This document shows, in pieces, positions 38,710 through 50,659 of a stretch of 64,000 nucleotides of DNA. How positions within the stretch are numbered: the first letter of the stretch is position 1; each line of letters begins with the position of its first letter. The position numbers and the translations under genes are program-made. This stretch comes from Viscum album. Taxonomy: Eukaryota > Streptophyta > Magnoliopsida > Santalales > Viscaceae. Where the stretch lies: positions 1,017,065,343 to 1,017,129,342 of the forward strand of contig OY728159.1 in NCBI GenBank assembly GCA_963277665.1, in the 5' to 3' direction. A model generated the notes under the pieces. The model was not told the origin of the DNA. It did no database searches and saw nothing but the letters and a program-made list of their open reading frames with translations.

Positions 38710-39870
38710 TGAAGCCGGACACGAGGTAAGGGATTTCTTATCTCACTTTCAATTCCATGAGATTTCCATTGTTCGCCACTTATTTATTGAATGTGGTGTA
38801 TTGGGTATTGATATTTGATATATATTATGATTATTATATTTATATTCATTATATTCTATGATTAATTTGGTGGTTATTAACTTTTTTTCATACGACTCAA
38901 TTGATTAAAATGTGGTAAGGGGTTTTCATCTCACTTTTTATTCTCATGAGATTCATGCTATATTTGCCACTATTTCCTTTTGGGTGGTGGATGTACTACA
39001 CATGATTGTATTATTTATGTATTATAATTTAATTTATGATTATTTAAATCTTCATTTAATTATCCTTATTTCATGGTGTGTATGTTTCATAAGTTACCAA
39101 ATCGGTAAGGGAACCTTTTCACCCACCTCTTTTTAAAAGACTTCTTTTTATTATGTATTTTAATTAACAACTTATTATGTTGGGATATGTTCTTATATAT
39201 CCTTATTTTTTTAGATTATATTTCCATGTGATTAGATAACCTTTTTTCTCTCATCAACTAATTTTTTGAATTTTAAAGTGACATTGCTAGGCTGTCGAAT
39301 TTCTGTAAGAGAACTTTTTAACCAAATTTCCATTCCTTGGGTTAATCTTGTAATTATTAATTATATAATTCTATGATTATGTGTGGAATCATTTTTTATT
39401 TAATTATGTTGTAATTTCCACTCACCTTTGTGTTTATATACTTTTTACACACATAATCACTCCATTGATAAATTCTCAAGTCATCGATATTAACTTGATA
39501 AGAGTAATTTTACCTCAATTTCCATTCGTTGAGTTAAACATCCAAGTCATTGGTTTTATCTTAAAAAGACCATGTGTGAATGTATTATGATTTATTTACA
39601 CTGAATATCCAATCATATTGAGTGTATTTATATTTTTCACACATTATTATGTAATTTATTTATCTAAGGATACCATTTTTATAAGTAATTTCATCTCAAT
39701 TTACATTTTATTTAGACTTCATTGTTGTTATGCACCAATTCACTATTATATGGTGTATATACTATCCTTTGGAATATTATATCATCAATCCATTTATTCC
39801 CATTATATTATAAATTTATGATTTAATGTTATTCATCAATTATTTGTATTCAAGCATCTCTCATTTTGTT
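38710..39870 (+). repeat. Six-unit ~190-bp tandem repeat in LARD 3' LTR
   Basis: Units equivalent to those in the 5' LTR begin at 38725, 38914, 39104, 39303, 39496 and 39680 (spacings 189, 190, 199, 193, 184). Confidence 0.75.
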
Positions 39871-40851
39871 AAAAACTCTTTAACTAAAATATTGTTTTAA
39901 ATGTTTTAAATATTTGTTCTTATAAATATTTCTCATTAATGTCCATGTTTTTAAAAATTATTTTTAGTATTTATTTATTTATATAGACATTAATGTTTTC
40001 AAATGATAATTCATTTAAAAGCTTCAAGGTGGTATGGGACACTTTGATTCAAAAATCTCTTTATTAAATGTTTTAAAATGGTTTCGAAAATTATTTGATA
40101 AAGCATTGTTTATTTCAATATCTTGATTAGATATATTATGATTGGAATGTGGAAATGTTATCTTACCTTTATTCTTGTGTTATGTGTTATGAATTTTATG
40201 GTTATTGGGCATTGTTTATGTATACGGGTGGTTCCGTGATAAACCTAGGGTGGGTGAGCCCGAGATAGCTATCCAATGCATTGGGGTAACGTGACAGAGG
40301 TAAACGTGAATGTTTCGCCTAAGAGATTTATAGAATATACTGTAATGGGTATTACAAAAGTTACTCCCTGTTTAGCTATGATAGCAACAATTTAAGTATT
40401 ATATGGATGCCTAAATTTACGTTTATGATTTATGATTACTATGTTTTATTTATAAATATTTTGATTTTAGAAGGTATGTTATGATTGAAAATTATGGTTT
40501 CATTGATTTGTATTTATTGATGGGTTAATGTTTCCTTTCCTTATTTTATAAACCTTACTCAGATTTTTATGCTCATCTCAAGTTTTTGAAATGTTTTTCA
40601 TGGGTTATAAGGAAGGGTAAGAGAAATTAAGTATTCAAGAATATTTATGTCAAGAAAATAAATCTTGTTTAATTTAAAAAGTTTTATTCTTGTGAAAAAT
40701 CAGTTATAGTAGAGGTGTCTAATTTGTAATTATCAAGTTGATATATAATATTTTTGGCTTAATTATATAAAACTCTAAACCTGAAAAGATCCTCAATGTG
40801 AATTCTTGACATAATTCAAGATTATGTAATGTTTAGGGATGGGTACTTATA

Positions 40852-40856
40852 GTATT
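40852..40856 (+). repeat. Right target-site duplication of LARD (GTATT)
   Basis: Exact copy of 29177-29181. Confidence 0.9.
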
Positions 40857-42499
40857 TTAGGAATAGTTAAACTGGAAAGTGCTCCCATTCTCACTTAATT
40901 GGTATGCTAATTATTATATCTAAAAAATCAAACCTAGAAATATCATGACCTAGGAAAAAACTTCACAAGGTCGTCCACTAGATATAATCCCAAAAATAAT
41001 TTTTTTCATTCAGGAATTACCATCTAAGAAGTGAGATTTATGTAATCAAACCAAAAAGTGAAAAAACCCTTTATATGTTCTGATAAAGATTAGATAAATT
41101 TGTAATATTTTTTCCATGCCAAACATATGAATAAAAACTTTTCTAAGTTTTCTTTTACTAAGTATTTATGGACGTCAACCATAATCTTTTGGGTGCTTCC
41201 TCTAGAGAATCATTAATCAACAAATACTTTATTGAATTCAATGAGTTAATAGAGATTATTTTACTAAAATATCAATATTTATATACAAGAAATGAATTAA
41301 GGGGATTTAGTGAGGTATAGTGTTCTCACTCTCCCTTATATAAAAAAAATGGTAAACCTAACCTATCTAGTGAGACAGTTGGTTGGGAACAAGGTTTGAA
41401 AGACTACACCTACTACACCTTCCCAGGTCTTCTATCTCTATAACTCCTTAGATCACTACACTTATGTTTGCCCAATTTTGAAATAAATATATCATTATAT
41501 GTTCTAAATATTTTACAAGAATAATCCATGTAGATATCAAGTATTTCGAGATTATTTTGTAACTCAATTTTGAGCTAGGAACGAACAACAACAAAAAAAC
41601 CCTTCCATTAATGTTTTCAACCATCTTTCCAACTAACACTTTTTTAAATAAATATCACTCAAACATTTACAAGATATCAAAAAAAAGAACCATCAATATA
41701 TAACTTAGTAAAAATTCTTATGACGTCTAAAAACATTCATGATTCAAAACTAAAGGATATTCATGAATAGTACAACCAGATCACGATTACCATCAATGAG
41801 TTGAAATATCATGGTTTATATAAAATCCTTACACATTAAATTCTTAACATTAAATTTGTCCCAAGAAAAATAAAGTAACTCAATAAATGAATTTTTAAGA
41901 ATAGAAAATGAAATTTAATGTTTATTATTAAACAATGTACCATAATGATGAGAATTCTATGTTTACATTGAACCATTTTGAGTTTCCTTATTGTTAATAA
42001 GAAGATATATAAATGTTTGAAAAAATAATTCAATTAATATAATACTTGGAAACAAATGATTTCTCAGTAAAATATATTTATGAATATTAGTTAAATCGAG
42101 AAATTGTTATGTGTACTAATGAAAGTTATTTGAAGAAATTTTATTTGATGGTTTATAAAAAACTATCACTAACACATATTTCATATGTGTTTATGAAATA
42201 TTCATGGATAAAACTAAGTTGAAAACATTTTTAACCCCCCTTAATTGGATTTGATGTTTCTTCTATTCAACTTTAAATAATCTTATTTGAAGTAAAAATG
42301 AGAAACTGTTGGGTATAATTTGAAAAAAATTAAATCCCAAATAGGAACACCAACTTATTAAAAATATATGAAAAAAAACTATATTAATAGGATATACATT
42401 AGGGTATTTCTAAAGGATTATCCCCACCACCTATATGTACCATGTTTTTATAAAATATAAATCTAAACCAAAGAAAAAAACCCAAATAAAAATTAACCC
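40857..42499 (+). other. Athila internal region upstream of pol; gag not recognisable
   Basis: In an Athila element this interval should carry gag and protease. I see only AT-rich, stop-rich sequence with no zinc knuckle or DTG/DSG motif. Minus-strand open frames at 41448-41639 and 41836-42033 have no recognisable domain. Confidence 0.45.
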
Positions 42500-42584
42500 A
42501 ACCCTCAAAGATGTCAAAAAAAGTACATATAAAAGAATTTGGAATATGGAACCATATACCCTATCTTAGTCTCCAAATGGTTGA

Positions 42585-42784
42585 GTCATATTCAATATTT
42601 CCCATATAAAAATAGATACATGGTATTTTAAAATAAGAACAATGAGTTAATTCCCATAAGGATTCGTAGTAGATGGATAGTTTAGTCATATTCAATTTTT
42701 CCCATAGAAAAATATATACATGGTATTACAAAATAAGAATAATGAGTTAATTCCCATAAGGATTCATAATAGATAGATAGTTTA
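42585..42784 (+). repeat. Exact-period 100-bp tandem duplication in Athila RT
   Basis: Unit 1 (42585-42684) and unit 2 (42685-42784) both begin gtcatattcaat and end gatagttta. Each contains the codons for NELIPIRI. They differ at roughly ten positions and have no length difference. Confidence 0.9.
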
Positions 42785-42923
42785 AATTAACTACCTTACA
42801 TTGAATCATGTGACCAAAAAGGACCACTTCACCATTTCATTTGTACACAATATATAAGATAACATAGTTATTAATAGTCACTACTACTTCCTTTCTTTAT
42901 TTTCTGAGTATTTTCAAGTTTCA

Positions 42924-43136
42924 ATGGCTCTAAAACACAAGGATAAGTGCACCTTAACCTATCCCATTTTTATGTTTTCTTACCAATGGATTCCCTTAAT
43001 GAATTTTAATTCCCTATATACCTCTAAAAGTTTCATGATAAATATATTTTTATTATTAATTGGTCGCTACTTAGAGGTAATCTGTGATGATTTTATAATC
43101 TATAGAAATGTTTGGAAACTTTTCTTGAGATTCTAG
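42924..43136 (+). pseudogene. Open fragment of Athila reverse transcriptase
   Basis: A 70-codon open stretch running from 'MALKHKDKCTLTYPIFMF' (compare IAPEDQEKTTFTCPFGTF) through 'RYLEVICDDFIIY' (compare the MDDFSVY catalytic box). The first Asp position of xxDD is retained, but the preceding Met/Val is Cys. It is a surviving frame of the larger pol relic. Confidence 0.8.
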
Positions 43137-45260
43137 AAAATTTTATAAACAAATTCATTTAGAATGATATTGTTTTAAATTTTAAAAAATTTAATTTCAT
43201 GGTGGATAGAGGAAATTTTTTAAGCCACAAAATTTTAAAATTTTGAATATAATAGGATAAGTCCAAAGTTTATGTCATCTCTACAATAACTTAATCCACC
43301 ATTATGATACAAATTATATTTTTTAGGGACATGGTAGATTTTATAGAAATTTTATTAGGGACTTTATCAAGATTTATTTAACCCTAATTGACCTACTCAT
43401 AAAGGTTAATGACTTTTTATTTAATGATTCATAAAGGATATATTTTGATAAGATCAAATAAATCATATCTATAGAATCCATGATATGCCCATATAGTGTA
43501 AATGAACCCCTTGAGATACCATGTAGTGACTTAAATAAATCTGTAGGAGTTTTTTTGTCTATTAATGTTGATGGAAACCCACAAGTGATGGACTACACTT
43601 CATTGACCCTGAACATAGTGAAATTAAATTGAAAAATAATAGATAAAGAGTTTATATCAATAATAGTTTCTTTAGAAAAATTTTGATCTTGCCTATTTTG
43701 AATAAAAGTAATTCATTTATTCTGATCATGTCGAACTCAGGTATTTAATTAGGAAAGCTAAAGAAAATACAAGGGTAGTGAGGTGGATGTTTCTAACATA
43801 AGTGTTTGAATTGTAAATAAAGGAAAATAAGTGTTGTGAAAGTTTAGTTGAAAACCACATGAGTATATTTCCTCACACTACTGAGGTAAAATCACCCAAT
43901 GAAATAAACCTGTATAACTCCATCCTTAGTGAGAAAATATATGATGTCACCCAAGGGCTTGGGTATTATAATATAGTGAATTCTATATTCACATCCAATA
44001 AACCCCCTTATTTACTAGGCATAAAATATTTAATTTGAATTTTGATTTGAATTTTTTTGTCTGGGAGGATCTTTATTTATAAAAAAATTATAATGACCAA
44101 GTAATTGGGAGTTTTATCCCAGAGTAATAAGTTAAGGTTTTTATTATATTTTATCATACACATTCCTATGGATACCATTTTTGACATAATAAAATTGTTA
44201 ACAATGTGTTATAAGCTTGTTTGTTTTAACACTTAATTTTTGAATACTCAAATAAATTTTATATAGAACACATAAACTATCAATATACTTTTGGTGTTTC
44301 CGAAAGACATGAAATTCCTAGGGAAAACATTATTTTTTTATGATGTATTTAGAAAATTAGGATTAAATTTTATAGGTTTATTTATCATTTCATTTTTTTC
44401 TATTTAATATTATTATTATAGGTATATGTTTCTATGTTTATTAAAGAAAAATAAACAATAACTAGTTATTCTATAGTTTTGAATGAATTTATAAAATAAA
44501 TAATTTTTTGTAGATTTTGAGTTCCTCAATAAATAATATGTCACCAAGGAACATATTTCTACAATAAGAACACATAATCCCTTATAAAGAGGTATGGAGT
44601 TCCCCATAAGGCCTCAAAAACCTATCTCCCAAAAAAAATGGGTATACAGAGGTTCTATATAGAGAAACAAGAAGTATTTTCTAGAGAATATATTGAAACC
44701 CACCCAAAATAATTGGATTAAGAAGCTTGAAAATTCAGTTTGGAAATACATGACTACTTTTGAAACACCCCTAATAATTTCATCTTATAGAATTATCTAT
44801 AGAAATAATTATAAATTACCACCAAATCTATAGTATAAATTCTACTAGGAAATGAATATAGTGAACTTTGAGTTTTTTAAGGTTGGATAGAAAAGTAAGC
44901 TTCAGATGAAGGAACTAAGGGAGATTAAAAGGGGGGATACAAGAACACTCTACTATACAAGAATTATGTTAGATCTATCTTTATTATATGATCATCTAGA
45001 GAAGATACATTCATGTTGGTGATTAAATTTTTGATATTATATTCAATAATGATTCTCATTAAATGAAAAAATCATTTCATGTGGACTAATCCATATATAG
45101 TAACTAATAAATTACCATTTAGTGCATTTTAGTTTAAGGGAGATGAATTGAAGAATCCATTCATGGTAAAAGGACAACAGGTGATGCATTACTATGAAGA
45201 ATTTTGTAAATAAACCAATAGAGGAATCAGAACTCCTCCCTAATAATATTTAATAAAGAA

Positions 45261-46899
45261 ACCCTAGTTTTTATAATTCTTTAAAACTAATAAAAAGAAT
45301 TTTTTTCTATCTTTATTAAAAAAAATCATGATAGAATTATCCATAATTGTGTCATATATAACTATGGGGGTAATTAAAATTAATATTTGATGTAAATACT
45401 TGTTCTTATTTTCATTGTATATTTATATGTATATTTTACCTAAAATAACATAGATTAAAGAGAATCTAAATCTATTTTTGGAAATCAGTGCATAATTTAT
45501 GAATTATTTCTTGAATATATTTTTAGATTTTCAATAGATTGGAAAACATGATATGAATGTTATCCTACCAAAAAATACCATTAGATATGAGAGGGAATTC
45601 ATTGGTTTTAAAATTTTGAGTGTCAAATGATTCACGGGTGATTTTGGTTACTCTTTTCATGGATATTTGGTTTTATAACATGAAAAATTAGTGTGAGTGG
45701 TTTTTTGTTTTTCAAATTTAAATTATGAAATGAAGAAAGTGGAATTATGAACATAATTCATAGAAACTTGGAATCTTTGTAAAATAAAACCTTAGGGATA
45801 CAACTCAAAAAATATTTATATAATTCCTATGAAACTAGTGAAAAATGATCAACTTGAATCCTACAATGAAACTCTGATACATTAGGAACTAGGTGTGTGA
45901 GTAATAAATACCATTATATAGATATCAAATAAGCCCTTTACATAATACATGATAGGTAAAAAATTAAATATGTTCCTAATTTTTAAAAATTATTTCATTT
46001 AGGCTAGGATAATATTGATCTCAAATGATTAAGGGGTATTAGACTTATAAAAGTCTCATTTATGTTATACCAAGGAAGAGGTAATTGGAACATTGGAATA
46101 AGAAACATAGTAAATATTGATATAGGGAAGTTCCATATATTCAATTTATAAGTCCACTTTAATATATATATTTCACTTATGGTATTGGAACATGAACTTA
46201 ATTAAACTATATAAGTAAAATTAACTAATAAAGGAGGCCTCATAATTCAATCAATAGATGAATCTATGATTTTATTCTTCTTTATTTTCTATACGTTATT
46301 CTATACTAGACATATTTCTTCAAATAAAATAATTCTTGTATTTCCCTAGAGTAAAATATTATAAGCTTGGGGGAGTGATGAAAAATATAATTTCAAAAAA
46401 AATATAATTCAGCGTTAAAATACCCTAATACCATTCAAAAATTTGGGTATTCATCATATCTTCATACTTAGGTGAAATTTAGAATTTAAATGAAAAAATG
46501 TCTTATATAATGGTGTTTACATGTTTTATTAATACTGGTAATTAATTGGAAAAATTGAATTGATTTTCAATAATATAATTTTATTGTTAAAAAATATTTA
46601 ATTTTTAATTTTAATTGGTTATATTTTCTATACTTAATCTAAATTTGGATTATATTTAATTTTGTGTTTTTTATGCATTATGTAAGGGTAAAAATCACAT
46701 TTTTAAGGCCATATAAAGGTCCTCCAAGAGGCTTTATCATGGTCATCCCATTTGTTAGACCAGAAAGTTTAGGGAATATCCCTTTTATTAAAAAGGAAAA
46801 GGAAAACAATAGAAAAAGATATGGAAGGGGTCATACAATCAAACATGCACTCATTAAATGGGAAACCAAATAATATCAAATATAAAAAACATCAAAATC
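45261..46899 (+). other. Region between Athila integrase and LINE fragment, no gene recognised
   Basis: AT-rich, with stops in all frames apart from short runs. The open frame at 46664-46873 (+) is basic near its end ('KEKENNRKRYGRGHTIKH') but matches no family I know. If the LINE fragment was once complete, its ORF2 would be here on -, and I find no endonuclease or RT motif. Confidence 0.45.
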
Positions 46900-48660
46900 A
46901 TCAAAATCACCATACCAGTCATAGTCAGATAAGGGACCATGAGACCTGGTGACCATTGTTGGCTTTAGATAGGGATAGTCATTCTAACATCAAGATTTCC
47001 TAGGAGGAAAAAATTGAAAAATATCATCATCCACAACAAATTTTTTTATTTTAATAAAATATTGAATATATGATTGTTTTATGGGAACTCATCTTCAAAA
47101 TCATCTCACTTTACATGGATGCCCTAGGTTTCTCTTAATTTATTGATTTCCTCTTGAATTGTTGATAGATTCCTATCATCATTCTGATTTTGTTTCCACT
47201 CAATTACTGAATAAGGTTTATCTAGAGTCACTCCTGGTATGAGGCCACCCTCATCCACTTGAGGATGATCTCTATGCATAGGCATCAATGTGAGGTCCAT
47301 TCATAACTCTGACCCATGATTCACCTGTTTCATCTTTGGTGAAAATTGCTTAGCTATATATGAAGAACCATTTCTAGCCTACACATTCCTCTTTTCATGA
47401 ATAGATTTTATGTCTCCAAGCAGGTCCATATTATTTTGTTAAGTCTTCTTCCTCAATTTCTTCCTACATTAATCCTCATGATACCCTTTTAAAGAAAGAA
47501 ATGAACCAACCACATTATTAAAACATCATTATTTGACATGACCAATAGTCTGACATTTTAAACAAAAATCAGGAATTCATTCATAAAACACCATTAAAGA
47601 GATATCATCATCCAATACTAAGAGAACAACATTATGGATAAAGTATGATCTTAAATCAATTTCCACTATGACCCTAGCATAGTGACCAAATTTTTCAGTC
47701 TTAGTATTCCTATCCATTTTAATCATAATTTCCATAGTAGAATCAATAACAAATAAGATCTTGGTATGCCACAAGATCCAATTAAGACCAATAATTTTGA
47801 TCTAAACTTGAGATCTTGTATTTTTATGTAAAATAGATTAAAGTGAAATCCCCACTCTTGAAATTATATAATACTTGGCTTTAAATAGATTGAGATAATT
47901 CCCAACGCTCTACACTTCAAATACATTGATGGAAATATGATATGGAGGAAACCTCAACCCAGGGGAATACATATCGAACCAAAAAACCCTATTTAGAGGT
48001 CAATTTACAAACTAATTCATCAATTTTCCAAGAATTTCCTCTAGAGGGGATAATAAGCCTCATAATTATAGAGTATTCACATAGTTAAAATCTGTTAAGA
48101 ATCACCTACTTATTAGAAGTCACATGGGTAGTGTCACCTTTCTTGACCATTTGATCCAGAGCAGTATCATTAACATGTTCAAAATATCTATCATTGGGGA
48201 TCTGTTCAGCATCCACGGTACCAAATTGAGATTTGAATTTTCCAAATTTCTTAGCCATAGGAGGAAGATTGGATGGACCAATCACCACATATTCACAAGC
48301 TACTGGTGTATCAAGAATAAAATTTTCCACATCATCCACTAAACTAGATTGATGTTCAGCTTCTACTATAGCCACACCATCTGGAATTCCATTATCTTTA
48401 ACGACAACCACACTATCTGGTGTCACTACCAGGGTCTTATGTGTACCATCTTCATTGTTCACTACAACTATAGAGAAATCAACCACTAGTCATATTTTGT
48501 TCATCATGGCGTCAACCATATGTGCACCTCCTATATTGTTCACCCCCACTGTATTCATTTTAGTCAAACTCACATCATCCACCAAAGTGAATTGATGCTC
48601 ACCGCTCACTCTAGTAGACGCATCACACACCCCAGTAAGCTTCTGCCGTATTTAAATGTA
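46900..48660 (-). pseudogene. LINE (plant L1-type) ORF1 relic, antisense within Athila
   Basis: Read on -, from about 48650 downwards. An acidic N-terminal part is largely open (48486-48106: 'VDFSIVVVNNEDGTHKTLVV', 'NLPPMAKKFGKFKSQFG'). A decayed DUF4283-like region follows (about 48000-47580), ending in 'KFGHYARVIVEIDL'. Then comes a zinc-knuckle-like 'FCLKCQTIGHVK' plus a Cys (C-x2-C-x4-GH-x4-C), near 47570-47515. The FGxxARVxVEIDL ... CxxC...GH...C order is characteristic of ORF1/gag-like proteins of plant L1 LINEs. Stops separate the parts. No ORF2 follows on the downstream (lower-coordinate) side, which is odd because LINE copies usually lose the 5' end. Confidence 0.65.
48106..48486 (-). 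pseudogene. Longest open fragment of LINE ORF1 relic
   Basis: A 126-codon open frame on the minus strand, Val- and Asp-rich in its first half and Lys-rich near 'MAKKFGKFK'. The frame continues upstream past a TAG at about 48487 as 'STRVSGEHQFTLVDDVSL'. The motif EHQ-x-x-LVDDV occurs twice, 81 codons apart (around 48595 and 48352), suggesting an internal duplication. Its role as the region N-terminal to DUF4283 is inferred from order. Confidence 0.6.
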
Positions 48661-48682
48661 TTTATCACTAAATCATATTCAA

Positions 48683-50166
48683 TATACCACAATATTTATT
48701 CTATTGTATTCAACTCATCACAATCTCCAATTCAACCAACCATATGAATAAATCTTCATTAAAAGAACAAGTCCTCAAGGTACTATGGGAATTTAACTTG
48801 ATCAACCATGAATGATATATTCAAATGACCATGACCACTATCCAGGAAATATATATTATTTTATTAAATGACTAAATAATTTCAAGTGTCCAGATACTGT
48901 GATATTTATACCTCCTATGAGACACCATCCCAACCAACCACATAAGGTATTTCAACTAACCACATGAAGTCCCTTGATAAATTGTTTTATCAATCTACTA
49001 CTTTATATTTAACCTAATTGTGTAATTTGGAAGCCCATTTGATGACGTTGATTGATCTGTATCTATGAAATGTGTTAATAAATATTTAAATAGAGAATTA
49101 TATATGAACTTATCTCAACCCAAGTTTATTTAAATAGGTGTTTTTAACAGGGTATCTCAAGTTTTGGATTAGGGGTTCTTGGGGTGTTCATCAAATTTGG
49201 GTCACCACATTTGAACCCATTTAACAAATATGAAAACCAAAATGAGATCAGGATCATTAAAACTTCATCATATCTAATTGAGCTAATCCTCAATCAACTT
49301 TTTCATAAAATCCAATGATGGATGAATATTTGTTCAGGAAAGGAGGAGTTGATGAAAGACTTTATTTTTTAAAATCTACAAGTAATAAAATTATTGTTTT
49401 CAAAATTCAAAATTTTATTTGTTAGAAATATCAACATAGGATATAGTTTAAATGAAAAATTATGTTTAGGATGTGTTCTTAGAGAATATTATAAAGTTTA
49501 TTATCGATTATGAGGTTAAAATAGGTATACTAAGGTCAAAAGGATTAATTTGATGTTATATTAATCACTAGTTTTAGTTTTTAAGTGGAATGTTTTGATT
49601 GGGGATAATGATGGGGCCTCAAACTCTTAAATGGTCTATCTGTGAGTTATCTTAGGGATTTAATCAATATACTCTTCAAAATTTCAATATGAGTCTTGGT
49701 AAACTGAAGGTTAGGATAATTGATGACCATTTTGATAAATGGACAACTAAAACTAGTGTTTTAAATTTTTGAGTGAGGTTAATTGATGAAGTTGATGGAT
49801 TTAATTTACAAAAATTAATTCAGTGTATTGTAGTGATTCAAAATGGAAGAAAAATGTATGTTAGGGAAGGGTTTAATTTAGTACCTCAATGCTATAGACG
49901 GATAAAATTATTCATTGTCCACCTAAGTTACGGAAATATCATGCTTAAAGTTGTACAATTATAAAAATTCAAAGAATAGATCTATGTTAGGTTAGAGAGA
50001 ATGTATCAAATGATACATAAGGGTGATTAGCATGAATCACATGAGACATAATGTTCAAAATCACTACATAAAGGTATAACTCCCCTAAATATTATCTAGT
50101 AAGGGTTATACTCAACGTATATATGGATAATAATGTGATACATAAGTTTCATTGACATGCACCTCA
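48683..50166 (+). repeat. 3' LTR of Athila-like element, left part
   Basis: It aligns with 26019-27518. It starts TATACCAC where the 5' LTR has TGCACCAC (TG to TA). It is interrupted at the TCA target by the CACTA and resumes at 62745. The two parts total 2,680 bp. Confidence 0.75.
50164..50166 (+). repeat. Left target-site duplication of CACTA (TCA)
   Basis: TCA immediately before the CACTA terminus, repeated at 62742-62744. Three-base duplications are the rule for this superfamily. Confidence 0.92.
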
Positions 50167-50178
50167 CACTACAACAAA
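50167..50178 (+). repeat. CACTA terminal inverted repeat, left
   Basis: CACTACAACAAA; identical over 12 bases to the reverse complement of the right end, diverging at the next base (T vs A). Confidence 0.95.
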
Positions 50179-50184
50179 TGCCGA

Positions 50185-50650
50185 TCCTAGCGGCGGTTTT
50201 TTTCCGGTTTAGCGGCGGTTTAAAACCGCCGCTATATTGTGTGGCGGCGGTTTACAAAAACCGCTGCTAAGTTTGGCGTCGGCAATCTATTAGCGGCGGT
50301 TTTTTCGATTCCGCGGCGGTTTTAGAAATGTGTCGTATGTCCGTCATTTAGCGGCGGTTTTTCTTCATTTAGCGGCGGTTATATGGGTATCTTATTTAGC
50401 GGCGGTTTTAACCGCCGCTAAATTCAGTCGTTTGATGCGCCTATTCTGCGGCGGTGAAAACCGCCGCTAAATATCAACATAATATATTTAGCGGTGGTTA
50501 AAACCGCCGCTAAATTCTGCCCAGTTCATCATTTAGCGGCGGTTAAAACCGCCGCTAACGGATTCCCGGTTATTTAGCGGCGGTTAAAACCGCCGCTAAA
50601 TGCTCACAGGTATGGCATTTAGCGGCGGTTAAAACCGCCGCTAAACGTTG
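50185..50650 (+). repeat. CACTA left subterminal repeat array (AGCGGCGG palindromes)
   Basis: About sixteen perfect copies of the 8-mer AGCGGCGG or its complement in 465 bases, plus variants. Many pair head to head as TTTAGCGGCGGTT next to AACCGCCGCTAAA, giving 27-28-bp palindromes. The last five are separated by only about 13-18 bases. In En/Spm-type elements subterminal repeats bind the TnpA protein, so this is the probable binding array for the product encoded at 53252-55049. The block is strikingly CpG-rich in an otherwise CpG-poor window. Confidence 0.9.
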
Positions 50651-50659
50651 AACTGGAAA

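Larger units (their letters stand above)
29182..40851 (+). mobile_element. Complete LARD-type non-autonomous LTR retrotransposon
   Basis: An 11,670-bp element with LTRs of 4,704 and 4,697 bp and an interior of 2,269 bp. It has an initiator-Met PBS (33888-33899), a polypurine tract (36141-36154) and a perfect GTATT duplication. The interior shows no gag, protease, RT, RNase H or integrase motif in any frame I examined. Very long LTRs around a short non-coding interior fit the LARD (large retrotransposon derivative) class, mobilised in trans by an autonomous partner. Both LTRs end TTATA rather than TTACA; a C-to-T change before retrotransposition is the simplest reading. Confidence 0.88.
36155..40851 (+). 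repeat. LARD 3' LTR
   Basis: It aligns over its full length with 29182-33885. The first dinucleotide is TA instead of TG (TATAACATTCCAGG), a G-to-A change on this strand typical of methyl-C deamination. It ends ...ACTTATA and is followed at once by GTATT. Confidence 0.9.
42500..45260 (+). pseudogene. Athila-like Ty3/gypsy pol relic (RT, RNase H, integrase)
   Basis: Across several frames on +, the RT reads 'NELIPIRIRSRW' (compare Athila NELIPTRTVTGWR), 'VTKKDHFTISFVHNI', 'EYFQVSMALKHKDKCTLTYP' and 'RYLEVICDDFIIY', where CDDF stands for the catalytic MDDF/YVDD box. It continues with 'LVLNFKKCHFMVDRGNFLSH'-like sequence near 43150-43230 and a 'FLG' block near 43320. RNase H/connection has 'YSDHVELRYLIRKAKEN' and 'RVVRWMFL' at about 43710-43800. 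Integrase is clear at 44690-44970: 'KKLENSVWKYMTTFETPL', then 'ISSYRIIYRN', 'KLPPNL', and 'LQMKELREIKRGDTRTLY'. The C-terminal part extends to about 45240. Motif wording separates Athila from Tat/Ogre and chromoviruses. Stops in every domain make it dead. Confidence 0.85.

Noticed and set aside
50185..50650. Regularly spaced palindromic repeats resembling a CRISPR array
   Set aside because: Spacers are only 13-18 bases and irregular, orientation alternates, the block lies inside CACTA termini and the rest is plant DNA. These are subterminal transposase-binding repeats.
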